Positions 27,701 to 34,560 of a DNA stretch of 64,000 nt are shown here, one piece after another. The stretch is from assembly GCF_022846655.1 (NCBI RefSeq), contig NZ_AP025667.1, positions 1,959,001 to 2,023,000 on the forward strand. The letters are read 5' to 3'. The DNA is from Streptomyces seoulensis. Its GTDB lineage: Bacteria; Actinomycetota; Actinomycetes; Streptomycetales; Streptomycetaceae. Under the pieces are notes generated by a model. The model had not been told where the DNA came from. It did not search any database and saw nothing but the letters and a program-made list of their open reading frames with translations. Positions within the stretch are counted from its first letter, which is position 1; each line of letters opens with the position of its first letter. The translations under genes were made by a program, and so were the position numbers.

Positions 27701-28321
27701 CCAGGACACGAAGACACCGGCGGCCGGGATCGCCACCGCGAAGGCCACCAGCAGCCCCAGCTTCACCGCCGAGAAGACGGTGTTGCCCACCGGCACCCAG
27801 GGCGCGCTGCGCAGCCCGGTCAGCACCCCGTCCTGGAGGGTGAGCACGTTCCAGGCCACCACGGCCGCGACGAAGCCGAGCCCGCTCACCGGCCCGTGCA
27901 GGAACCGGTACGACGGCCCCCACACGTGCAGCGTCAGCAGGAACACCCCCGCCGCCACCGCCACCACCAGCGAAGACCCGGCGTACGTGCGGAAGATGAG
28001 CCGGGCGGTCGAGCGGCCGGCGACCGGGATGAAGCGAGCCAGGGCGCCGGTCAGGGTCACCGCGGTCAGCCCGGCGAGGAGCTTCATCGCGGCGATGGCG
28101 GCCGAGCCCTGCCCGACCGCCGACTCGGAGTAGTAGCGCGCCGCCGCCAGCCAGAAGCCGAGACCGAGGACGGCGGAGATTCCGGTGTTCAGCATCAGCG
28201 CGTAGGCGTTGCGGAACAACGGGTTGCCGCCGAACGCGCGCCCCAGCACGGGCAGTCGCGGGCGGCGCCCCGGCGTAGACACGGCCGGGGCGGCCTCTTG
28301 GGCGGTGGTCGTGTCAGACAC
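24728..28321 (-). CDS. Flippase/polymerase-like membrane fusion protein
   Basis: This 1197-residue protein joins two multi-pass modules. Residues about 30-450 form a MOP-superfamily polysaccharide flippase (NAYALMLNTGISAVLG at the start, about 12-14 helices). A hydrophilic Pro/Thr/Glu-rich linker (about 455-560) follows. Residues about 565-1197 form a second membrane domain with ten or more helices, an extracellular stretch near WSWPGFFAV and GQDYFSPQGFTYL, and a soluble part before the last helix, recalling Wzy-like polymerases or GT-C enzymes. The two halves suggest export coupled to polymerisation. The GTG start overlaps the deacetylase stop by 8 bases, so it is the last gene of a coupled operon. 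No frameshift or stop separates the halves, so the fusion looks real. Confidence 0.82.
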   Translation of the reverse strand: MSDTTTAQEAAPAVSTPGRRPRLPVLGRAFGGNPLFRNAYALMLNTGISAVLGLGFWLAAARYYSESAVGQGSAAIAAMKLLAGLTAVTLTGALARFIPVAGRSTARLIFRTYAGSSLVVAVAAGVFLLTLHVWGPSYRFLHGPVSGLGFVAAVVAWNVLTLQDGVLTGLRSAPWVPVGNTVFSAVKLGLLVAFAVAIPAAGVFVSWVAAIATSVIPLGWLVFRRLVPRHTAATEGRTRPPTLREIGRFLAGDYTGSLFSLGVVYLVPVIIASQVSAEDNAYFYITTTIGGTTNLLAINMGASLTVEGSHDPARLAANTRAALKRMARIMLPVAGVLFVGAPWILGVFGAGYADAATPLLRWFAVGAVLRVVMETYFAVLRAQSRTAGLAWLQGLLCVLVLGLTLLLLPRMGLAGAGVAEISSLAVIVAVAAPRLWQVIRPGPVTAAPDGDLADLGPREATRVRTTRRTPSWAVLPETDKETGEVDSVDAPSEVAPPEQGRAPATRGESPSPAGRVESPAPPRLRSLAPTRTGVVLGCLLVAALMLYWVPALRLTDADLDRMGGLGLVSVLPLPTLVGAALLVTVFAALLWTRREHRALLLLTLVATVVSLHALPAAIESAPRFPTAWQHLGFLDHIDRTGSTVPDLDARWSWPGFFAVIAFAAKACGVSDFTEVIRWWPTAIQLAYLAPMFLLTRSLRASWRARWTGVWLFALSGWVGQDYFSPQGFTYLLYLVFVAVLLVWFRAPHMIWTRFRPGEAEVEPTDRRQRVVLLLVLIGLFLACVPAHQLTPFVMLGVLTALVLLGRCELRGLPLLFAVVVAVWVGFMAEPYWSGHFDELFGGLGGVGGNVSTSVSGRIEGGSSTHKLVLYARVLLAGSVLALACWGWWRRRGHGYRERSLLVLAFVPFLGFGMQSYGGEMALRVFMFALPGAALLGALALFPRTGASAKERGRDRVSLAAPAALLAGLLLIGGFLVARWGNEPFERTRTGEVAAMDWVYAHDEPTVRLLWLTTDTVNDVTPALPWGARDMERVTYVPTLAPTDPVLVSGLVKALKDAGPNSYLIVNESQVRYLELDAGYPAVWESRLTRTLDTRAELSKVLVNDDATVYALRGGTSAPVPAPDPGPIGPRITWTPWSVVGALAAGVLILLLAAREVVRVAVRPSVGGLRRLQGGFWFALPLLAVVLASLVQRFLTMS

Positions 28322-29114
28322 GGGAGCGGATGGCCTTCCGGCAGACCTGGCGTGCTCTTCGCACGAGTGCGTATCCCTTGGTCAGAGCCCGGTCCCGGGC
28401 GAAGTCCCGTGTGACGGAACGGCCCTGGAGCAGCCGCTCGAACTCCGCCGCACCCGTGCTCCGTCGCACGGTGACCCGGCGCAGCGCGTACGGACCCTGC
28501 CCGCGCCGGGCCAGCGCGTTGCCCACCGCGAGCGCCTGGGTGTACCCCGCCTCCCGCACGGCTCGGCGCACCCGGCGGCTGGAGTAGCCGTAGGGATAGG
28601 CGAAGGACTCCGGGCGCGTGCCCAGTTCGTCGGTGAGGATGGCGGTGCTGTGCTCCAGCTCGGCGTCGAGCGCGGCGTCGTCCAGTTGGTCGAGCTGGGG
28701 GTGGCTGTGGCTGTGGCCGCCGATCTCGACCCCGTTGTCCGCGAGTTCGCGCACCTGGGCCCAGTCGAGCATGGCGTCCAGGCCGCCTCCGGTGTCGTGC
28801 GGGCCCCTGATCCAGCCGGTGGAGGCGAACAGGGTGGCTGCGAAGCCGTGTTCGGCGAGCACCGGGAGGGCGTGCCGGTGGACGCCCTCGTAGCCGTCGT
28901 CGAAGGTGATCAGCACCGGCCGGGCGGGCAGCGGGCGCCGGTAGCGCCAGTGGGCCGCGAGCCCCGCGGTGGTGAGCGGGGTCAGGCCCAGCTCGCCGAT
29001 CAGCGCCATCTGCTCGGCGAACGCCTCCGGGGCGACCGAAAGGGCACGGGTGGCGTCGTTGGGTGCGGCCGCCACCGCGTGGTACATGAGGATCGGTACG
29101 GCCGGCCCGGTCAT
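28314..29114 (-). CDS. Polysaccharide deacetylase (NodB homology, CE4)
   Basis: The 266-residue protein has the CE4 motifs: VLITFDDGYEG (catalytic and metal aspartates), EIGGHSHSHPQL (the two metal histidines as HSHSH) and FAYPYGYSS. It would remove N-acetyl groups from a hexosamine-containing polymer. No signal peptide is visible, so it may act on lipid-linked intermediates in the cytoplasm or be retained at the membrane. It overlaps the preceding glycosyltransferase by ATGA and the following fusion gene by 8 bases, fixing it inside the polysaccharide operon. Confidence 0.88.
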   Translation of the reverse strand: MTGPAVPILMYHAVAAAPNDATRALSVAPEAFAEQMALIGELGLTPLTTAGLAAHWRYRRPLPARPVLITFDDGYEGVHRHALPVLAEHGFAATLFASTGWIRGPHDTGGGLDAMLDWAQVRELADNGVEIGGHSHSHPQLDQLDDAALDAELEHSTAILTDELGTRPESFAYPYGYSSRRVRRAVREAGYTQALAVGNALARRGQGPYALRRVTVRRSTGAAEFERLLQGRSVTRDFARDRALTKGYALVRRARQVCRKAIRSRV

Positions 29115-30103
29115 CCGCCCACCTCCACCGGGGGCACCGCGAACCGGGCCCCGCCGCGCCGGGCGCGCACACTGCCGACCACATAGCCGCCGGCCGCGGT
29201 GAGCACGCCCGCGACGATGGCGCCCGCACGTCCCGCGCCGCCCGGCCGGGCGAGCAGGGCGTCGCGCAGACCACGCGCGATCCCGGCGGGCAACACCCGT
29301 GTGGTGTAACGGCGTTCGGACTCCAGCCCCTTCGCCGCACCCACACTCCGCGCCACCAGCGCCTTGGACAGGCCCTCGGCGTAGGCGCGGGTGCGGAAGT
29401 AGGCGAAGCGCTCGCGGGCCTCGGGCACCCGGTGGTGGATCACCGCGCGGTCGTCGATGAGGAGCACGGCGTCGGGCCGGGCCCGGGTGAGCCGGATGCA
29501 CAGCTCCGTCTCCTCGCAGCCCAGCGGGCGGCGGTCCCCGTCGCGGCCGATACCGGTGGCGAAACCGCCCGCCGCCGCGAACGCGGTACGCCGGAAGGAG
29601 GCGTTGCCGCCCAGCACGTTGCGGACCCGGACCCGGCCGGGCGGCAGGCCCCGGTACGTACAGCCCACCACCCAGTCGAACTCCTCCGGGAACCAGGCCG
29701 GCCGCCGACCCGACGCCCACACGGGTTCCGTCCGGCCGCCGACCGCCAGCACGCGCGGGTCGGCGTACCCCTCGGCGAAGCGGCGCAGCCAGTCCCGCTC
29801 GGCCACGGCGTCGTCGTCGAGGAAGGCGATCACCTCGCCGCGGGAGGCGGCGACCCCGGTGTTGCGGCCCGCGGACAGGCCGCGGGGACCCGCGTTGGCG
29901 AGCACCCGGACCGGCCCTTCCGCCGCCGGCTCCTTGTACTCGTGGGCCAGCCGGTCCAGCAGGGCGGCGTTGTGGTCCACGACGAGGAGCGTCTCCAGCG
30001 CCGGGTGGGACTGGGCGCGCACCGAGGCGACCGCCGCGAGGATGTCCTCCCAGCGGTCCTCGGTGTACACGCAGATCACCACGGAGATGTCCGGAGCGGT
30101 CAA
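29111..30103 (-). CDS. Family 2 glycosyltransferase
   Basis: The 330-residue protein has the GT-A fold motifs DISVVICVYTEDRW, then RNTGVAASRGEVIAFLDDDA with the DDD metal-binding triad, and the acceptor region GCEETELCIRLTR. A weakly hydrophobic C-terminal segment (AGAIVAGVLTAAGGYVVG) could touch the membrane. It would add a sugar to a lipid-linked glycan. The TTG start is supported by GAGGAG 7 bases upstream and overlaps the stop of the upstream GT2 gene as TTGA. Confidence 0.87.
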   Translation of the reverse strand: MTAPDISVVICVYTEDRWEDILAAVASVRAQSHPALETLLVVDHNAALLDRLAHEYKEPAAEGPVRVLANAGPRGLSAGRNTGVAASRGEVIAFLDDDAVAERDWLRRFAEGYADPRVLAVGGRTEPVWASGRRPAWFPEEFDWVVGCTYRGLPPGRVRVRNVLGGNASFRRTAFAAAGGFATGIGRDGDRRPLGCEETELCIRLTRARPDAVLLIDDRAVIHHRVPEARERFAYFRTRAYAEGLSKALVARSVGAAKGLESERRYTTRVLPAGIARGLRDALLARPGGAGRAGAIVAGVLTAAGGYVVGSVRARRGGARFAVPPVEVGG

Positions 30104-30918
30104 GACGCCGCTCCTCGACGGGAGTCCGCCAGCGGCGAGCGGCGACCCCGGCGCAGCGCACGGCGGTTGGAGCGCTCCTGGAGGATGACCCTGAGCACCC
30201 GCAGACCGTCCCGCACGGCGCGCAGGTTGCTGGTGCCGTGGATGCGGAGGTACTCGTGGCTGGGGATCTCCTGCACCTTCAGCCCGGCCTTGACCACTCT
30301 GATGTTCATCAGGGTCTCGACCTCGAAGCCGGTGCAGTCCAGGTCGATCTTGTCCAGGCAGTGCCGCCAGAAGGCGTTGTAGCCGTAGCAGAGGTCGGTG
30401 TAGCGGGCGCCGAACTTGCGGTTGACGACCGTGCACAGCGCCCAGTTGCCGAGCTTGCGGATGAAGGTCATGTCGTCGGTGCCGCCGCCGTTGGCGAAGC
30501 GGGAGCCCTTGGCGAAGTCGGCGCCGGAGACCAGCGCGGAGACGTAGGAGACGATCTCGTTGCCGTCGGCCGAGCCGTCCGCGTCGACCATCACGATGAT
30601 GTCGCCGGAAGCCGCCTCGAACCCGCTGATCAGGGCGTCCCCCTTGCCCTTGCCGCGCTGTGCGACGACCTTCACGTCCGGCCACAGCGAACGGGCCACG
30701 TCCACGGTGTCGTCGGTGGAGTCGCCGTCGACCAGGACCACTTCGTGGATCCAGTCCGGCAGCGTCTTGAACACGTACGGCAGGTTCTCCGCCTCGTTCA
30801 TGGCGGGGATCACCACGCTCACCGGCGGAGTGATCGCCAGATGTGAGGAGATGGGCCGGTAGTGGGCCGCGAGCAGCGGCTCCCGGTCCGGACCCGGCGT
30901 GCGCAGAACAGAACTCAT
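30100..30918 (-). CDS. DPM1-like family 2 glycosyltransferase
   Basis: The 272-residue protein resembles dolichyl-phosphate mannose or undecaprenyl-phosphate glycosyltransferases: VSVVIPAMNEAENLPYV, then VVLVDGDSTDDTVDVA, then DIIVMVDADGSADG with the DxD-type metal site, then a GYNAFWR segment. It would charge a polyprenyl phosphate with a hexose for use by membrane enzymes. It lacks C-terminal transmembrane helices. It is the first gene of the four-gene overlapping polysaccharide operon, and GAGAGGG precedes the ATG. Confidence 0.88.
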   Translation of the reverse strand: MSSVLRTPGPDREPLLAAHYRPISSHLAITPPVSVVIPAMNEAENLPYVFKTLPDWIHEVVLVDGDSTDDTVDVARSLWPDVKVVAQRGKGKGDALISGFEAASGDIIVMVDADGSADGNEIVSYVSALVSGADFAKGSRFANGGGTDDMTFIRKLGNWALCTVVNRKFGARYTDLCYGYNAFWRHCLDKIDLDCTGFEVETLMNIRVVKAGLKVQEIPSHEYLRIHGTSNLRAVRDGLRVLRVILQERSNRRALRRGRRSPLADSRRGAAS

Positions 30919-31292
30919 GACTGTGTCCCTCTCGTCCGGTGGACCGCCCGCCCCCGGGCGGCCCGGTTGTGTGTCCGGTTCGAAAGGGGGGTTCTCGTCC
31001 CTGGTCGCGGCACGGCGGAACGACTCTCCGCGCCGGGAAGACGAGCTGGCAAAGCTGACCGGGCCCCCGAAGAGACCGAGGACATCCGGTCGCGCGGCAC
31101 GGCTCGGTCACCTGGTACGGCCACCGAGCACGGCACCCCCCTACCGCGCCTCACCCCGGTACGTCACGGCTCCGAGCCCTCCCCTGAACCATGTGGCGAC
31201 GGACCGATCTGGGTGAGATGTACGACGGTATTGACGATAGAAGCAGAATGGCAAGACCTGGACGTGGTCTCACGATTCAGTTGGTTTGGCCG
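30919..31292. other. Intergenic control region of the polysaccharide operon
   Basis: No supported gene is present, and several overlapping frames here are GC-bias shadows. The part at 31220-31320 is relatively AT-rich, with a TTGACG on the plus strand. The operon promoter should lie on the minus strand closer to 30950-31100, but no clear -35/-10 pair was identified. Confidence 0.4.
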
Positions 31293-31739
31293 TTACGGAA
31301 CTTTGGCCTGTTTTACTCCTTCCGGAGGTCGTTCCCGTGAAGGCGCCCGCCGCCGTACGCGGGTGGCCAGGAGGAGCAGCAGGCTGAGCACGGCCACGGC
31401 GGTGATCCCGCCGGTCACCGACCAGCGGTGCACGGTCAGCATGGCCTGGGCGACCAGCATGTCGAGCGCGACCGCGCCCGCGAGCGCGGTGGCGAGCCGG
31501 CCGAAGGGGTCCAGCCCGCGCAGCGCCACGGCGATCGCCAGGGCGGGTGCGGCGAGCAGGAAGAAGAGCGCGCACGGTCCGCGCAGCGGTGAGCCGGAGT
31601 CCATGAGCGCGAGCAGCGCGCCGCACGCGGCGATGCCGGTCGCGGCTCCGGCGAGCAGCGGTGACAGGTCCCTCCCCGGTCCCGCCCGCTCTCTGCCTTC
31701 ACCATCTGCCGTGGTTCTGTTGCCAGTTGAGGACCGCAT
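31293..31739 (-). CDS. Small multi-pass membrane protein
   Basis: The 148-residue protein has a short charged N-terminus, then three to four hydrophobic helices (from LLAGAATGIAACGALLALM to GITAVAVLSLLLLLATRV) and a positively charged tail. I do not recognise a family. It lies just upstream of the polysaccharide operon on the same strand but 375 bases away, so it is probably a separate unit. A TTG at 31781 could extend it by 14 residues. Confidence 0.6.
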   Translation of the reverse strand: MRSSTGNRTTADGEGRERAGPGRDLSPLLAGAATGIAACGALLALMDSGSPLRGPCALFFLLAAPALAIAVALRGLDPFGRLATALAGAVALDMLVAQAMLTVHRWSVTGGITAVAVLSLLLLLATRVRRRAPSRERPPEGVKQAKVP

Positions 31740-32049
31740 GGGCCGACTTTGCCCCCCGACGCGCCGGATGCCGGGCTTCAATGTGGCTCAGCCGCTCCGA
31801 GGCCGTCAAGACGACCCCTCCCCGCATACCCCTTCTGGGGAAATCTGCCCGAACCGGCCTACGTCATGTGCTATGTGGCGGGTCGTCAACAGATCGGAGG
31901 CGTACCCGCAATATGCGGGACGGTGAGGGTCCGGGGCTGATCCTGTCGACGCGTGGTTGAGGGCGAAATTGTTTTGGCATGGACACTTCCCGTCAACGCG
32001 CGTAGCTGGTACCAAAGTTGTGGCAGAGATCCTGCTAAAGGGAGGTTCC
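31740..32049. other. Promoter region of the SGNH lipase
   Basis: No gene is seen. Near 31990-32010 the sequence CAACGCGCGTAGC contains the palindrome ACGCGCGT about 40-60 bases before the lipase start, in a relatively AT-rich stretch (ATTGTTTTGG upstream). It may be promoter or operator sequence. The assignment is tentative. Confidence 0.35.
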
Positions 32050-32844
32050 ATGAGACGTACCCGAATTGCGGCATACGTGACTTCACTCCTCCTCGCCACC
32101 GGCCTCACCTTCGCCGGTGCCGCTCCCTCGCAGGCCGCCACCGGCGGCTACGTGGCGCTCGGCGACTCCTACTCCTCCGGGGTCGGATCGGGCAGCTACA
32201 TCAGCTCCAGCGGCGACTGCGACCGCAGCACCAAGGCGTACCCCTACCTGTGGAACGCCGCGCACGGCCCGTCCTCGTTCGCCTTCAACGCCTGCTCGGG
32301 CGCCCGCACCGACGACGTCCTCGCGGGGCAGCTCGGCTCGCTCAACTCCTCGACCGGCCTGGTGTCCATCACCATCGGCGGCAACGACGCCGGCTTCGCC
32401 GACGTCATGACCACCTGTGTCATCCAGTCCGACAGCACCTGTCTGTCCCGGATCAACACCGCCCGCGCCTACATCGACTCCACGCTGCCCGGCAAGCTCG
32501 ACGCCGTGTACAACGCGATCACGGCCAGGTCCCCCTCCGCCCGCGTGGTGGTCATCGGCTACCCGCGCTTCTACCTCCTCGGCCAGAGCTGCCTCGGCCT
32601 CTCCGAGACCAAGCGCTCCGCCATCAACAGCGCGTCCGACTACATGAACAGCGCCATCCAGAAGCGCGCCCAGGCCCACGGCTTCGTCTTCGGCGACGTC
32701 CGCACCACCTTCACCGGCCACGAGATCTGCTCCAGCAACTCCTGGCTGCACAGCGTCAACTGGACCAACATCGGCGAGTCGTACCACCCGACCGCGGCCG
32801 GACAGTCCGGCGGCTACCTCCCCGTGCTCACCAACGCCGCCTGA
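32050..32844 (+). CDS. Secreted SGNH/GDSL lipase
   Basis: The 264-residue exported enzyme has a signal peptide ending near SQA-AT (residue 30) and the SGNH blocks: ALGDSYSSG with nucleophile Ser40, the GGND block near residue 110 and the C-terminal YHPTAAG with His246. The residue three before the catalytic histidine is Glu243 where many families have Asp. Six cysteines (57, 82, 123, 131, 181, 227) fit three disulfides, as in the S. coelicolor and S. rimosus lipases of this type. It should hydrolyse lipids and esters outside the cell. GGAGG precedes the ATG by 4 bases. Confidence 0.9.
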   Translation: MRRTRIAAYVTSLLLATGLTFAGAAPSQAATGGYVALGDSYSSGVGSGSYISSSGDCDRSTKAYPYLWNAAHGPSSFAFNACSGARTDDVLAGQLGSLNSSTGLVSITIGGNDAGFADVMTTCVIQSDSTCLSRINTARAYIDSTLPGKLDAVYNAITARSPSARVVVIGYPRFYLLGQSCLGLSETKRSAINSASDYMNSAIQKRAQAHGFVFGDVRTTFTGHEICSSNSWLHSVNWTNIGESYHPTAAGQSGGYLPVLTNAA

Positions 32845-32893
32845 GCCACGCGGTCCGCGAGGGTGAGCCCGTCAAGAAGAGCCGTCCGGGACT

Positions 32894-32948
32894 CACTCGT
32901 ACGAGTGAAATCGCAAGGCTGAAATCGCAAGGCTGAGAACGCAAGGCG
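32894..32948. repeat. 14-bp palindrome followed by 14-bp tandem repeats
   Basis: CACTCGTACGAGTG (32894-32907) is a perfect palindrome. It runs into two identical units GAAATCGCAAGGCT (32907-32920 and 32921-32934) and a third diverged copy (32935-32948). They fill the spacer between the convergent lipase and kinase genes and could terminate transcription or bind a protein. Confidence 0.65.
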
Positions 32949-32980
32949 AACGTCCAGGGCGGTCCTGCCGGTTCCCCGTG

Positions 32981-34516
32981 TCAGGGTGTGCCCGAGGCTG
33001 AAGCGGAGGCCCCGCCCGTCGGGGTCTCCGTCGCCGTGCGGCACGTCACCGAGAACGGCACCTCCTCGGACGTGACCCGCACCGGCTCGCGCACCTCCAC
33101 GGCGAGCGCGTTCCGCGAGGTGCCGTCCTCGTCCTTTGTCCGCACGGTCACCCGCGCCTGCTTCGTCCGCTCCCCGCCCTCCGGGAACGACAGCGTGCGC
33201 CACTCCTCGCCCTCGAACGAGCCGCGCCGCAGCTTCCACCGGTAGCGCACCTCCGCGGGCAGCCTGCCCACGGTGAACGTCGCCGTGAACACCGGGGATC
33301 CGGTGTCCGGCGGCGGGCAACTCCCCTCGTACTCCGTGTGAGTGCCGGTCAGCGCGACCCGGACCGACTGCGCGGGCTCGCTGCTCGGCGAGGCGCTGCT
33401 CCTCGTCGGGGACGGTGAGTGGCTGGTCGGCGTGGGGTTCGGGGAGCGGGGCCCGTCCGTCGTCAGGGTCGGGCTCGGACTGCTCCCGCCCTCGTTCCGG
33501 TCGCCGTCGTCCCGGTTCAGCAGGGTGTACGTCAGACCGGCCAGCGCGAGCGCCAGGGCGAGCACCCCGACGACCAGGACCACGCCCGCGCGACGGTTGC
33601 GTACCGGTGGGCCGGGGTCGGGCTCCGGCTCCGGGAGCGGGACGGTCGGCGGCGGTGGCGGGACGTACCGCACCCGGGTCGTGGACGTGCCCCCGGCCGC
33701 GATCAACCGCAGTTCCCGCATGGCCTGTTCGGCGGGCAGCCGGTCGCCCGGCTCCTTGCGCAGCAGGCCCTCGACGACCGGGGTCAGCGGGCCCGCCCGG
33801 TGCGGGGGCGGCAACGGTTCGTCCACCACCGCGCGCAGGGTGGAGATCGGGGTGTCGTGGCGGAACGGGGAGCCGCCCTCCACCGCCGCGTACAGCAGCA
33901 CGCCCAGGGACCACAGGTCCGACTCGGGGCCCGGGGTCCGGCCCAACGCCCGCTCCGGGGAGAGGAACTCGGGCGAGCCGATCACCTCTCCGGCCATGGT
34001 CAGCGCCGAGCTGCCCTCCACCGAGGCGATCCCGAAGTCGGTCAGCACCACGCGGCCGTCGTCGGCCAGCAGGACGTTGGCCGGCTTCACGTCGCGGTGC
34101 AGCACGCCGACGTCGTGCGCGGCGCGCAGCGCGTCCAGCACCTCCGCGCCGACGCGGGCGGCGTCCGGCACGGACAGGGGGCCCGACGTCTCCAGCATGT
34201 CGGCGAGGGACCGGCCGCGCACCAGCTCCATCACGATCCAGGGGCGGCCGCCCTCCATCGCCACGTCGTACACCGTGACCACGTTGGCGTGGGCCACCCG
34301 GGCCGCCGCCCACGCCTCGCGTTCCAGGCGGGCGTACATCCGGTCCACCTCGGGCGCGGGCAGCCCGGCCGGGGCCCGCACCTCCTTGACGGCCACCTCG
34401 CGGTGCAGCACCTCGTCGTACGCGCGCCACACCGTGCCCATGCCGCCCTCGCCCAGCGGGGACAGCAGACGGTAGCGGCCCGCGATCAACCGATCGCGTC
34501 CCTGCTCTTCGGACAC
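32981..34516 (-). CDS. Membrane Ser/Thr protein kinase (PknB-like)
   Basis: The 511-residue kinase has glycine loop LGEGGMGTVW (21-30), catalytic Lys44, HRDVKPAN with Asp142, DFG at 160-162 and an SPE-type activation segment (FLSPERA). A proline-rich juxtamembrane segment leads to one transmembrane helix (about 309-333). The outside part begins with a Ser/Thr/Pro-rich linker and ends in a small beta-rich domain, not PASTA repeats, so its ligand differs from that of PknB. The GTG at 34516 gives a compact N-terminus before the glycine loop. It faces the convergent SGNH lipase and lies 44 bases downstream of the NicO transporter gene. Confidence 0.9.
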   Translation of the reverse strand: MSEEQGRDRLIAGRYRLLSPLGEGGMGTVWRAYDEVLHREVAVKEVRAPAGLPAPEVDRMYARLEREAWAAARVAHANVVTVYDVAMEGGRPWIVMELVRGRSLADMLETSGPLSVPDAARVGAEVLDALRAAHDVGVLHRDVKPANVLLADDGRVVLTDFGIASVEGSSALTMAGEVIGSPEFLSPERALGRTPGPESDLWSLGVLLYAAVEGGSPFRHDTPISTLRAVVDEPLPPPHRAGPLTPVVEGLLRKEPGDRLPAEQAMRELRLIAAGGTSTTRVRYVPPPPPTVPLPEPEPDPGPPVRNRRAGVVLVVGVLALALALAGLTYTLLNRDDGDRNEGGSSPSPTLTTDGPRSPNPTPTSHSPSPTRSSASPSSEPAQSVRVALTGTHTEYEGSCPPPDTGSPVFTATFTVGRLPAEVRYRWKLRRGSFEGEEWRTLSFPEGGERTKQARVTVRTKDEDGTSRNALAVEVREPVRVTSEEVPFSVTCRTATETPTGGASASASGTP

Positions 34517-34560
34517 GGGCGCCCCCCACGGCAAGTCGCGCGATTCCTGAACAAAGTAGC

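Noticed and set aside
26270..28414. 714-codon plus-strand frame opposite the flippase fusion
   Set aside because: Gln/Arg/His-rich shadow translation, as seen opposite every long gene here.
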